DNA of 64,000 nucleotides from contig JAGKVE010000005.1 in assembly GCA_021152555.1 (NCBI GenBank), positions 6,175 through 70,174 on the forward strand. Reading direction: 5' to 3'. A program made the position numbers and the translations under genes. The notes below the pieces were generated by a model, which did no database searches, was not told the origin of the DNA, and saw only the letters and a list, made by a program, of their open reading frames with translations. Source of the DNA: Bacteroidia bacterium (GTDB lineage: Bacteria; Bacteroidota; Bacteroidia; Bacteroidales; Paludibacteraceae). Shown piece after piece: positions 37,703 through 45,808 of this stretch (position 1 is its first letter; each line of letters begins with the position of its first letter).

Positions 37703-38694
37703 TTCTTTTTGTTTTTAGTGCCTTTTTCGACTTTTGCCTGCTCTTTGTACTTTGGTTCAAGGCTCTCTGGCTGAACATCTACAACAGGTGAGAGAGGTCT
37801 CATGTAGGCGCGTACAATAAGGAATATACCAAGCGCAATGAACGGCAGGCTTAACCATTGTCCCATGTTCAGAATATGTCCTGCCTCAAAAGCCTCTTGG
37901 TCATTCTTTATGAACTCTAACAGGAATCGTGTAACGAAGATAATCTCCAGGAATACGCCGAGCAGCAGTCCTTCGCGTCGGCGTGCATCTGTGTGCCAAT
38001 ACATGGGCCATGTGACGCACAATGCAACAAAACAGTATAGCATCTCGTAAATCTGCGTCGGATGGCATGGCACGGTTTGTCCGTCACGGACGAAGATAAA
38101 CCCCCATGGCAGGTCGGTCGGACCGCCATAGATCTCACTGTTGAATAGATTTCCGAGACGGATAAGCATGGCGGTGAAACATACACCCACACATACGCGG
38201 TCAAGAATCCATATCCAACTGGTACCGAATTGCGGGTAGCGGCTGAACTTGTATTTGTTTAGCAGCCATGAGGCGGTAATTAGACCGATAGCACCGCCAT
38301 GGCTGCTCAAACCGCCTTCCCATATCTTAATCAGTTGTAACGGATGCTCGATATACGGATTTCGGTATGCAAACTCCCATCCGAACAAATGCCACGGCTC
38401 TGTGGATATCCGCATATACTCGCAGTATCCGGCTAAAGCAGGGTTTGTTACATCGTGCCATTCGTAGAACCAGCAGTGACCGACCCGCGCACCGATGATA
38501 AGACCCGTTGCAAGCCAGAAGAATAACTGGTCTGCCCATTCGGCGGGGCAGTGCTCTTTCTTATACATTCGTTCGTTGACTTGCCAGCATATATACAGGC
38601 CGATGGCCCATAGCAAACCATACCAACGGATACCTCCGTCCCCGAAATGTATCAGTATCGGGTCAACATCCCAAACTATAGAACCTAACATCAT
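37699..38694 (-). CDS. lgt: Prolipoprotein diacylglyceryl transferase
   Basis: An inner-membrane enzyme transferring diacylglycerol to the lipobox Cys of lipoproteins, several of which are encoded in this window. The 331-residue protein has about seven membrane segments and the signature SSHGGAIG, with RLGNLFNSEIYG downstream containing the phosphatidylglycerol-binding Arg and Asn. The C-terminus is a Lys-rich tail. Two ATG codons stand in tandem at the start. An octad repeat lies between nadK and lgt. Confidence 0.95.
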   Translation of the reverse strand: MMLGSIVWDVDPILIHFGDGGIRWYGLLWAIGLYICWQVNERMYKKEHCPAEWADQLFFWLATGLIIGARVGHCWFYEWHDVTNPALAGYCEYMRISTEPWHLFGWEFAYRNPYIEHPLQLIKIWEGGLSSHGGAIGLITASWLLNKYKFSRYPQFGTSWIWILDRVCVGVCFTAMLIRLGNLFNSEIYGGPTDLPWGFIFVRDGQTVPCHPTQIYEMLYCFVALCVTWPMYWHTDARRREGLLLGVFLEIIFVTRFLLEFIKNDQEAFEAGHILNMGQWLSLPFIALGIFLIVRAYMRPLSPVVDVQPESLEPKYKEQAKVEKGTKNKKK

Positions 38695-38697
38695 AAT

Positions 38698-38721
38698 GAT
38701 TTAACGATTAAACGATTTAAC
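38698..38721. repeat. Octad repeat, GATTTAAC x3
   Basis: GATTTAAC, GATTAAAC, GATTTAAC in one 8-bp register in the nadK-lgt gap. Confidence 0.88.
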
Positions 38722-38736
38722 GTCGCAAAGCGATAT

Positions 38737-39633
38737 TTATTTTCCCCAATTCAATTTCGTCCTCAAGCTCTTCAAGAAGCTGTTGTCGCCTATCTGCACC
38801 AGTTTGACGGTGTATGGAGCCCGTTCGATATGCAGACTCATATCAGTGCTCAGACTCTGACTGCGTCCGTCTACAGAAACTGTGTATGCGTCGTAACGGC
38901 TGCTTACGCGGATGTCGAATTTCCAGTCATCCGGCATGACAATCGGCCGTACCGTGAGGCTATGCGGCGCGATAGGCGTAAGGATAATGCCACGGCTTTG
39001 CGGAACAAGAAGAGGACCGCCAATCGAGAGGTTGTACGCGGTACTGCCGGTAGGCGTAGCGATGACAAGACCGTCTGAGTGATAGGTGTGAAGCAGTTCG
39101 CCGTTCACACGCGTCTCTATCGTCAACATGTTGGTCAGACCTTGTTTGAGGATGGCTATCTCGTTCAGTGCGTTTGGGGACATAATCAGACCTTCGCGGA
39201 CAATATTGTCTTTGTCCAGAATCGCAAGTGACAGTAAACTGCGTTGCTCGATGGTGTATTCGCCTGCGACAAGTTTCTGTAATATATCGTCTAAGTCTTG
39301 GCTCTGTACTTCTGCCAGAAAGCCTAAATGTCCGCAGTTAACACCTAAGATGGGAATGTTCTTGCTTCCTATGGACGCGGCACTGGTTAGGAATGTTCCG
39401 TCGCCGCCTACCGACAGCGCAAAATCAATAGGCTCGCCATAAACGTTCTCCGGCTGTTTCTCGTTGTCATTCCAGTCTTCGGGGAAACCCGGATACTCGC
39501 GTAAATTCAACTCCTGACGCAGTTCCTGAGATAGTAGAACGTTAATTCCCTTGTCCGTCATGAACTCCAAGATATGATTTACCTCGTTCAAGGTATTTGT
39601 CTTCATCGCGTTTCCAAATATAGCTATTGTCAT
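38737..39633 (-). CDS. nadK: NAD kinase
   Basis: Phosphorylates NAD to NADP. The 298-residue protein has the signature SVGGDGTFL and the substrate block PNALNEIAI, followed by SDGLVIATPTGSTAYNLS. It is the first gene of the nadK-lgt-fmt-HD unit; its own promoter is about 30 bases upstream. Confidence 0.96.
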   Translation of the reverse strand: MTIAIFGNAMKTNTLNEVNHILEFMTDKGINVLLSQELRQELNLREYPGFPEDWNDNEKQPENVYGEPIDFALSVGGDGTFLTSAASIGSKNIPILGVNCGHLGFLAEVQSQDLDDILQKLVAGEYTIEQRSLLSLAILDKDNIVREGLIMSPNALNEIAILKQGLTNMLTIETRVNGELLHTYHSDGLVIATPTGSTAYNLSIGGPLLVPQSRGIILTPIAPHSLTVRPIVMPDDWKFDIRVSSRYDAYTVSVDGRSQSLSTDMSLHIERAPYTVKLVQIGDNSFLKSLRTKLNWGK

Positions 39634-39666
39634 AAGGCCACAATATACTTAATTTAAAACTGAGTG

Positions 39667-39698
39667 CAAAGGTACGAAAAAAAATCCGAATGTGCAAA
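39667..39698 (-). promoter_or_regulatory. Promoter of nadK
   Basis: Minus strand: -33 TTTG (39698-39695), 20 bp, -7 TACCTTTG (39674-39667). It begins right after the T-tract of the rpsA terminator. Confidence 0.88.
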
Positions 39699-39699
39699 T

Positions 39700-39737
39700 A
39701 AAAAATGACATACACAAGCGTGCATGCCATTTTTTTT
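39700..39737 (-). terminator. Intrinsic terminator after rpsA
   Basis: On the minus-strand RNA, an 11-bp stem (39730-39720 with 39715-39705) with two G-U pairs and loop GCTT, then five T. The G-U pairs would be A-C mismatches in a plus-strand transcript, so it works in one direction. Confidence 0.82.
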
Positions 39738-39753
39738 GTGCTAAGAGTGCGGC

Positions 39754-41562
39754 TTATTCAGCTGCGTCGTCTTTTTTAGCAGCTTTTTTGGTTGCTTTCT
39801 TAGCCGGTTTCTCCTCTGCTTCCATGGAAGCTTTGAGGTCGGCAAGAACAGATAGGTCACCGAGGGTGGTTTTCTCTACCTTCGGCATCTCTACCTGCGG
39901 TTCCTCTTTTGCAGCCTTTTTTGCTGCTTTAGCGGGAGCCTCTTTGCGCTCCTCCCATGTGCGGAGGTGCGAAACGAGGATACGCTTAGCGTCGCGGTTG
40001 AACTCGATTACCTTGAACGGCAGTACGTCGCCCACAGCCACTGCGGATTTGTCCTCTTTCTGGAGGTGACGAGTGGTGCAGAAGCCCTCTACGCCTTCCT
40101 CGAGCGAAACGACAGCGCCTTTGTCTGTCAACTCTACTACTTTGCCGTCAACAATGGTATCAACGCCGAATTTAGCCTCAAGTTCCTCCCAAGGATTCTC
40201 CTCGAGTTGCTTGTGACCAAGGCTCAGGCGGCGGTTGGCTACGTCGATGTCAAGTACGATAACCTCGATCTGAGCACCGATTTGGGTGAACTCGTTCGGG
40301 TGTTTGATTTTCTTGGTCCAGCTCAGGTCGCTGATGTGGATCAGTCCGTCAACGCCTTCCTCAATCTCAACGAATACGCCGAAGTTGGTGAAGTTACGAA
40401 CTTTAGCCCAGTGACGTGTGCCGACTGCATACTTGGTCTCTACGTTTGCCCATGGATCAGCCTTGAGCTGCTTGATACCGAGGCTCATCTTACGCTCTGC
40501 GCGGTCGAGAGTCAGGATAACTGCATCTACCTCGTCGCCGACTTTCAGGAAGTCGTTTGCGGAACGAAGGTGCTGGCTCCAACTCATCTCGCTTACGTGA
40601 ACAAGACCCTCAACACCCTCTGCAATCTCAACAAATGCGCCGTAATCAGCCATAACGACTACTTTGCCGTGTACCTTGTCGCCTACTTTGAGGTTCGGGT
40701 CAAGGGCATCCCATGGGTGCGGAGTGAGCTGTTTCAAACCAAGAGCGATACGTTTCTTCTCCTCGTCGAAGTCAAGGATAACAACGTTGATCTTCTGGTC
40801 GAGTTGGAGCAACTCGTGCGGGTCGTTGACGCGGCCCCAGCTGAGGTCGGTGATGTGGATAAGACCGTCAACACCGCCGAGGTCGATGAAGACACCGTAG
40901 TTGGTGATGTTCTTAACGGTACCCTCAAGTACCTGGCCCTTTTCGAGTTTGCCGACAATCTCAGCCTTCTGGGCCTCGAGTTCTGCCTCGATGAGGGCTT
41001 TGTGCGAAACGACTACATTGCGGAACTCAGGGTTGAGTTTCACAATCTTGAACTCCATCGTCTTACCTACGAGAATATCGTAGTCGCGAACGGGTTTCAC
41101 GTCGATCTGGCTGCCTGGGAGGAATGCTTCCATGCCGAGAACGTCCACGATCATGCCGCCTTTCGAACGCCATTTGATGTAACCGGTAACGATCTCACCT
41201 GCGTTGTAAGCCTCGTTAACGCGATCCCAAGCGCGAGCGGTGCGTGCCTCTTTGTGAGACAATACGAGCTGGCCTTTCTTGTCCTCCTGGCTCTGAATGT
41301 AAACCTCTACTTTGTCGCCTACCTTCAGCTCCGGGTTGTAACGGAACTCGGCTGCAGGGACGATACCGTCCGACTTATAGCCTACGTTGACAACTACCTC
41401 GCGTTTGTTGATACTGATAACGGTTCCCTCTACTACCTCGTTGTCCTTGATAGCGGAAAGGGTTTCGTTGTACTTCTGGATTTCTTCTTCGTTTTGTTTG
41501 CCTTGCTGTTGTGCTTCATAGGCATCCCAGTCGAAGTTCTGGAGAGAAAGATTTTCTGCCAT
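39754..41562 (-). CDS. rpsA: 30S ribosomal protein S1
   Basis: A 602-residue mRNA-binding ribosomal protein with six S1 OB repeats; clear ones begin near VVEGTVISINKREVVVNVG, GYIKWRSKGGMIVDV, LEGTVKNITNYGVFIDLGG and two similar GVFVEI/GAFVEI units. It ends in a Lys/Ala-rich acidic-basic tail. S1 recruits mRNAs with weak Shine-Dalgarno sites. The ATG at 41562 (AENLSLQNFDWDAYE) matches Bacteroidota S1; the frame upstream to 41652 is leader DNA with a 16-bp repeat. Confidence 0.97.
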   Translation of the reverse strand: MAENLSLQNFDWDAYEAQQQGKQNEEEIQKYNETLSAIKDNEVVEGTVISINKREVVVNVGYKSDGIVPAAEFRYNPELKVGDKVEVYIQSQEDKKGQLVLSHKEARTARAWDRVNEAYNAGEIVTGYIKWRSKGGMIVDVLGMEAFLPGSQIDVKPVRDYDILVGKTMEFKIVKLNPEFRNVVVSHKALIEAELEAQKAEIVGKLEKGQVLEGTVKNITNYGVFIDLGGVDGLIHITDLSWGRVNDPHELLQLDQKINVVILDFDEEKKRIALGLKQLTPHPWDALDPNLKVGDKVHGKVVVMADYGAFVEIAEGVEGLVHVSEMSWSQHLRSANDFLKVGDEVDAVILTLDRAERKMSLGIKQLKADPWANVETKYAVGTRHWAKVRNFTNFGVFVEIEEGVDGLIHISDLSWTKKIKHPNEFTQIGAQIEVIVLDIDVANRRLSLGHKQLEENPWEELEAKFGVDTIVDGKVVELTDKGAVVSLEEGVEGFCTTRHLQKEDKSAVAVGDVLPFKVIEFNRDAKRILVSHLRTWEERKEAPAKAAKKAAKEEPQVEMPKVEKTTLGDLSVLADLKASMEAEEKPAKKATKKAAKKDDAAE

Positions 41563-41590
41563 GTTGGTAGAATCATTTTTGAGAAACGTC

Positions 41591-41622
41591 ATTCCGATAT
41601 GTCGATATTCCGATATGCCGAA
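41591..41622. repeat. 16-bp (2 x 8) tandem repeat in the rpsA leader
   Basis: ATTCCGATATGTCGAT then ATTCCGATATGCCGAA, which is also an 8-bp pattern ending YCGA or CGAT. It lies in the transcribed leader between the promoter and the rpsA ATG. Confidence 0.85.
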
Positions 41623-41680
41623 ACTTCGAGTTCCCGTTAAAAAGTTAAACATGTTAGCCTTTTTCTCGCGAAAAAGCGTG

Positions 41681-41712
41681 CAAAATTACACAAAAAAAAT
41701 GACATACGCAAA
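41681..41712 (-). promoter_or_regulatory. Promoter of rpsA
   Basis: Minus strand: -33 TTTG (41712-41709), 20 bp, -7 TAATTTTG (41688-41681). The -33 box is in the loop of the preceding terminator. The leader is about 110 bases. Confidence 0.85.
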
Positions 41713-41731
41713 TTTGTATGCCATTTTTTTG
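41692..41731 (-). terminator. Terminator of the EamA unit, overlapping the rpsA promoter
   Basis: On the minus strand: ATGGCATAC (41724-41716), loop AAATTTGC (41715-41708), GTATGTCAT (41707-41699), then a T-tract. One G-U pair makes it minus-specific. Confidence 0.8.
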
Positions 41732-41745
41732 TATTTTGTTGTTCT

Positions 41746-42006
41746 TTATTTGGTTTTTGCGCCTTGAACGTTGTACATTGTTCCTTTGTAAATGAGGTAG
41801 AGTTGGCCGTCACGCAGAACCTTCATGACTTTTCCGTCTTCGGCAGAGAGGTTGTTGACTGCTGTGCCGCCATCCTCAACCAGTGTGCCGCGGATCTCGG
41901 CGTCTGCGTATACGTTTTTGTATAGTTCGCTGTCCCATTGCCAGTTTTTTATGTGCTTTTTATGCAGAACCGAGGGCGAGGCAGACAAGCCCGGCGAGGA
42001 TGCCAA
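41746..42006 (-). CDS. Small ORF of unknown function overlapping the EamA gene
   Basis: An open frame of up to 86 codons whose first start-like codon is TTG inside the EamA gene; there is no in-frame ATG before residue 60. The part beyond the EamA stop reads like protein (NVYADAEIRGTLVEDGG, then LRDGQLYLIYKGTMYNVQG). No family is recognised. It may start at TTG, be reached by frameshift from EamA, or be a remnant of a longer gene. Confidence 0.45.
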   Translation of the reverse strand: MASSPGLSASPSVLHKKHIKNWQWDSELYKNVYADAEIRGTLVEDGGTAVNNLSAEDGKVMKVLRDGQLYLIYKGTMYNVQGAKTK

Positions 42007-42895
42007 TCATACAAAAAACCTTGTGCCAAGGGTCATTCTCATGCAAAAAAAGAAGTCCGTAGGCAAAGCCGATAACCGCTCCGCCTCTACGGATGGTACT
42101 GACAACAGCAATCATCGAATCAGGGTCACGGAGCGCCAGCATATAGACATTATCCGAGATAATCAAAAAGACGGAAATGAGGAGGATGACGGGTAATTGC
42201 TGATGGCTGATTGCTGATGGCTGATTACTGATCGCTGATGGCTGATTGTTGAAACGCTGGTTTATCGCACACACAATGAGCATCATAATCGCCTGATAGA
42301 TAGTATAATATACCTGAACGGCATTGTGGTCGTAGCGCCTCATCAGATACTTGTCATACAATCCGGAACCGGCACCGATAAGAATAGCGAGGACGAGCGC
42401 CAGATAGTAGTATTTATGCGCTTTGAGAAGTGCGGGATCGTTCGCCGTTTTGGTTGCGCCCAGCGAGAAAAGGAACACAGAGCCGAGCGCAAGACACACT
42501 CCTGTCCATTGCCATGTATTAAGCCGCTCGCCAAAGATAAGCATTGCGCCGATAAGAGTCCACATCGGACGCGTCGCCTGCATCGGACTCACTACCGAAA
42601 TAGGCAAATGCTTGAGCGATATATACGCAAACACCCAACTGCTGAGTACAATGACCGATTTGAGTAACGTGAACGCGTGGGCTTGCGCGTCCATGCGCGG
42701 GACATAAAAATAGGAGTCACTCATCAGCGCCGGGTACACACGCGAGAGAAGAAGAGGTACCGCAAGCACGATTGCAGAAAAACAGATACTGATAGTCAGT
42801 ACCGTAATCACTTTGTTGTCGCGTAAGGCTATCTTCTTTGATATGTCATAAAAGCCCAGACAAAGGGCGGAGATAAAGGCTAAAAGGGTCCACAT
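41960..42895 (-). CDS. EamA/DMT-superfamily transporter
   Basis: A 311-residue inner-membrane protein with about ten helices in two EamA repeats. A conserved PMQATRPMWTLIGAMLIFGERL block marks the first repeat. The substrate is unknown. The ATG at 42895 directly precedes the first helix and gives a very short leader (about 10 bases); the frame further upstream crosses the promoter. A 49-bp heptad repeat is translated in frame between the two repeats, giving a Gln/Ser/Asn-rich loop (NNQPSAIS repeated). Confidence 0.88.
   Translation of the reverse strand: MWTLLAFISALCLGFYDISKKIALRDNKVITVLTISICFSAIVLAVPLLLSRVYPALMSDSYFYVPRMDAQAHAFTLLKSVIVLSSWVFAYISLKHLPISVVSPMQATRPMWTLIGAMLIFGERLNTWQWTGVCLALGSVFLFSLGATKTANDPALLKAHKYYYLALVLAILIGAGSGLYDKYLMRRYDHNAVQVYYTIYQAIMMLIVCAINQRFNNQPSAISNQPSAISHQQLPVILLISVFLIISDNVYMLALRDPDSMIAVVSTIRRGGAVIGFAYGLLFLHENDPWHKVFCMIGILAGLVCLALGSA
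42197..42245. repeat. Heptad repeat inside the EamA gene x7
   Basis: Seven 7-bp units of TTGCTGA or TGGCTGA type in one register, translated in frame in the transporter. Confidence 0.95.
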
Positions 42896-42912
42896 AATTG
42901 CAAAAACGGCGA

Positions 42913-42944
42913 CAAAATTACAAAAAATCTTGCATATGTGCAAA
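42913..42944 (-). promoter_or_regulatory. Promoter of the EamA gene
   Basis: Minus strand: -33 TTTG (42944-42941), 20 bp, -7 TAATTTTG (42920-42913). It interlocks with the divergent promoter at 42929-42960. Confidence 0.85.
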
Positions 42945-42960
42945 TCTTTTACTATCTTTG
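42929..42960 (+). promoter_or_regulatory. Promoter of the EF-hand protein gene
   Basis: -33 CTTG (42929-42932), 20 bp, -7 TATCTTTG (42953-42960), then CACCCGATTTTG. Confidence 0.85.
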
Positions 42961-43022
42961 CACCCGATTTTGTGTTAAAAAGCAAATCGTAATTGGTAAA
43001 TGACTACATCGTAAATAGAATT

Positions 43023-44747
43023 ATGACTAAGTACAATTGGACTTTTGCGAACGTGGGTGGCGTAACCCGCGTACGCATTCAGTCGGGCGAGGATATCCGT
43101 CACCTCGGTGAGTTAGACAAGAAAATGTGGACAGTCCTCTCATGTCCGACAACTGGTTTGGAGATATGCGAAGATTCGCTCAAGGCCATGGACTCGGACG
43201 GAGACGGCAAACTCCGTCTCAAAGAGGTGGTTGGTGCTTCGGAATGGCTCTGCGCGGTTCTGAAAGACCCGAAAACGCTTCTTGCGCAGAAAGAGGAACT
43301 TAAGATAGCGGATATAAAAGATGAGAGCATTGCTGCTGTGGCGAAGAAAGTGGCTGCAGACAAAGAACTCGTCACTCTGGCTGACGTGGACGCTGCTATC
43401 GCTGCTATCAAGATTGAGGAGCAACCTGTACCTGCTGCGCCGTTAGAGGCGGACGTCATCGCTGCTTACAAAGAGAGAAGCGCTGAGTATGCCGCATATT
43501 TTGAGCAGGAGAAACTGCAAAAACTCGGTCTCGCTGTTATCGCTGAAGAGACACCGAAACCAGGCATGAAAGAGAAAGATTTTATCGGAATGGGCAAGCA
43601 GATTGCCGACTGGGAGGCTGCCAAAGGCGCTGCTGAGGCTGCCAATGCTGAAGCCTTGGCTGCTGCGCAGGCTGAATTTGCACAGCTCCGCAAACTCATT
43701 CTCCTGCACCGCGATTTCTTCCGGGTCCTGCGTAACTTCATCACTTTTGAGGATTTCTACGGCCATAACAAAAAGACCATCGCTTCTTTTGAGGCGGGTA
43801 CGCTCATTATCGACCAACGTGCATGCCATCTCTGCTTGCGAGTGAACGATATGCCAAAGCATGAAGCACAGGCTCCGCAATCAGGCATTTATCTGCTCTA
43901 TTGCGACTGCGAAAGCAAAAAACTGGGCAAGAAAATGCAAATCGTGGCGGCGATGACACAAGGCGACATCAATAACCTCAGTGTCGGCAAAAACGCTATC
44001 TTCTATGACAATGAAGGAAATGACTACGATGCCGTAGTTACCAAAATTATTGACAACCCGATTTCTATCCGCCAGGCCTTCTGGACGCCTTACCGCAAAT
44101 TCGCCAAATGGATTGAAGAGAAAATCAATAAATCTGCTGCAGAAAAAGACGCCAAGGCATTTGACGATATGACTGCCAAAGCGGACGCTGCTGTTGATCC
44201 GAACGCAGAGAAGAAACCTGCCTTCGATATCGCCAAGTTCGCCGGTATCTTTGCTGCCATCGGTATGGCGTTAGGTATGATTGGTACCGCCTTGGCGGCG
44301 GTCGCCAAAGGAATGAGTGGATTCACTTGGTGGCAACTACTGATTGTGTTTGTCTGCATACTGCTGGTTATCAGTGGACCGAGTATGATTATGGCTTGGC
44401 TCAAACTGCGCCGCCGTAACCTCGCGCCGGTTCTGAATGCCAACGGATGGGCTGTCAACGCGGATGCTATCATTTCCGTCCTCTTTGGACGTACCTTGAC
44501 CGAGCAGGCAAGCTTCCCGCTTGTCAAAGATCCGCTGGCGGCAAAGAAAAACAGCATGAAACCTTGGCAGGCTATCTGCGTGACCATCGCTTGTGTTGCT
44601 GTGCTCTGTCTCGGAGGGTGGGGGATTTATAAATACATCACTCGTCCGGCTACTATCGAGCAGATTGAAGAGGTCGCCGACCCGCAGGCTGCTGCTGAGG
44701 CTGCAGAGACGCTCGTTGAAACGATAGCAGAGGAGGATGCCGAATGA
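43023..44747 (+). CDS. EF-hand membrane protein of unknown function
   Basis: A 574-residue protein. Residues 57-68 (DSDGDGKLRLKE) form a textbook EF-hand calcium loop: Asp at 1, 3 and 5, Gly at 6 and Glu at 12. An Ala/Glu/Lys-rich helical region follows (about 90-240), then an alpha/beta part with HLCLRVND and CDCES motifs. Near the C-terminus are three likely membrane helices (about 403-428, 437-458, 514-540). The last part is acidic. I do not recognise the family. It shares an ATGA overlap with the M23 peptidase gene, suggesting a joint envelope role. Confidence 0.7.
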   Translation: MTKYNWTFANVGGVTRVRIQSGEDIRHLGELDKKMWTVLSCPTTGLEICEDSLKAMDSDGDGKLRLKEVVGASEWLCAVLKDPKTLLAQKEELKIADIKDESIAAVAKKVAADKELVTLADVDAAIAAIKIEEQPVPAAPLEADVIAAYKERSAEYAAYFEQEKLQKLGLAVIAEETPKPGMKEKDFIGMGKQIADWEAAKGAAEAANAEALAAAQAEFAQLRKLILLHRDFFRVLRNFITFEDFYGHNKKTIASFEAGTLIIDQRACHLCLRVNDMPKHEAQAPQSGIYLLYCDCESKKLGKKMQIVAAMTQGDINNLSVGKNAIFYDNEGNDYDAVVTKIIDNPISIRQAFWTPYRKFAKWIEEKINKSAAEKDAKAFDDMTAKADAAVDPNAEKKPAFDIAKFAGIFAAIGMALGMIGTALAAVAKGMSGFTWWQLLIVFVCILLVISGPSMIMAWLKLRRRNLAPVLNANGWAVNADAIISVLFGRTLTEQASFPLVKDPLAAKKNSMKPWQAICVTIACVAVLCLGGWGIYKYITRPATIEQIEEVADPQAAAEAAETLVETIAEEDAE

Positions 44748-45766
44748 AGCGCACCATGATCCTGACGGCCATCCTGTTGGGGTGGGTGTCATTCGCAGGT
44801 GCGCAAGATGCACCCGCTGTGCCTCAAGTCCCGTTGGATAGTGCTGCAGCGGATAGCGAGGGGGATGAGTTGGAGGAACTGGACGATTTGGATGTCCGGG
44901 GCTCACAACTGCCCGAATGTCTGGCTGGACTCTTCTCGCACGATACGCTTATTCTCGGCTGTGAAATGGACGTGTTGCCCAGCAAAATCGTTGTGCGAAC
45001 TGTAAACGGAGATGTGGTGTATAGAATGGCGCCGCAGTTCATGATGGGCGACACGACGCTCTTCACACACCATCCGGCGGATAGCGTCTATCGGAATATA
45101 TGGACGGACGCACGTGTCAACCCTTACGGCAATCTCTTTGATAGTCTGCAGGACGATGTGCATATACCGATGGCGGGATTCCGTCTGCCTGCGCCCGGGT
45201 ATGTCACCAGCCCGTATGGATGGAGACGTTACCGCATGCACAAAGGTACGGATATCAAAGTGCAGATTGGCGATTCTATTCGCGCAGCATGGAACGGACA
45301 AATTCGTATCGTCGGGTGGGACCCCAGAGGCTATGGCTATTTCGTCGTAATCCGTCATGATAACGGCTTGGAGACTGTCTATGGACACTTGAGCCGGCCG
45401 ATGGTGGACGAGTACGAGAAAGTGTTTGCTGGAGACGTTATCGGTCTCGGTGGTAATACAGGCCGTTCTACGGGCAGTCACCTGCACTTCGAGATACGCT
45501 ATCTGGGCGAGGCTATCAACCCGGCTAATTTCATCGATTTCTCTACAGGAGAACTGAAGAACAAAGACGAGTACGTTATCGGCATCAAGGCGATGAAACA
45601 GGCACGGGCCGAGCAGGCGGCGATGAAGTTCCATAAGGTACGCCAGGGCGATACACTGTCCGGTATAGCACGTAAGTACGGCACGTCAGTAAGGAGGCTT
45701 TGCCAACTGAATAAAATCAAAGAAACAAAAATCTTGCAGATTGGACAGAAGATACGAGTGAGGTAA
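44744..45766 (+). CDS. M23 family peptidase with C-terminal LysM domain
   Basis: A 340-residue exported peptidoglycan endopeptidase or amidase activator. After a signal peptide (to about FAGAQD) and an acidic linker, the LytM/M23 domain has HKGTD and HLHFEIRY zinc motifs, plus GNTGRSTGSHLH. A LysM domain ends the protein (KVRQGDTLSGIARKYGTS). Active-site residues are present, unlike degenerate EnvC/NlpD types. It is translationally coupled to the EF-hand membrane protein. Confidence 0.93.
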   Translation: MKRTMILTAILLGWVSFAGAQDAPAVPQVPLDSAAADSEGDELEELDDLDVRGSQLPECLAGLFSHDTLILGCEMDVLPSKIVVRTVNGDVVYRMAPQFMMGDTTLFTHHPADSVYRNIWTDARVNPYGNLFDSLQDDVHIPMAGFRLPAPGYVTSPYGWRRYRMHKGTDIKVQIGDSIRAAWNGQIRIVGWDPRGYGYFVVIRHDNGLETVYGHLSRPMVDEYEKVFAGDVIGLGGNTGRSTGSHLHFEIRYLGEAINPANFIDFSTGELKNKDEYVIGIKAMKQARAEQAAMKFHKVRQGDTLSGIARKYGTSVRRLCQLNKIKETKILQIGQKIRVR

Positions 45767-45780
45767 AAGCCTAACCCCAA

Positions 45781-45808
45781 CCCCTTCCCTGAAGGAAGGG
45801 GCTTTTTT
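45781..45808 (+). terminator. Intrinsic terminator after the M23 peptidase gene
   Basis: An 8-bp stem CCCCTTCC/GGAAGGGG with loop CTGAA, then C and six T. The left flank (CTAACCCCAACCCC) belongs to a C-rich repeat family also seen at 48.3, 50.2 and 64.0 kb. Confidence 0.85.

Noticed and set aside
39967..41640. 557-codon frame on the plus strand opposite rpsA
   Set aside because: It is a mirror of the S1 repeats; rpsA is unmistakable on the other strand and the frame has no family features.
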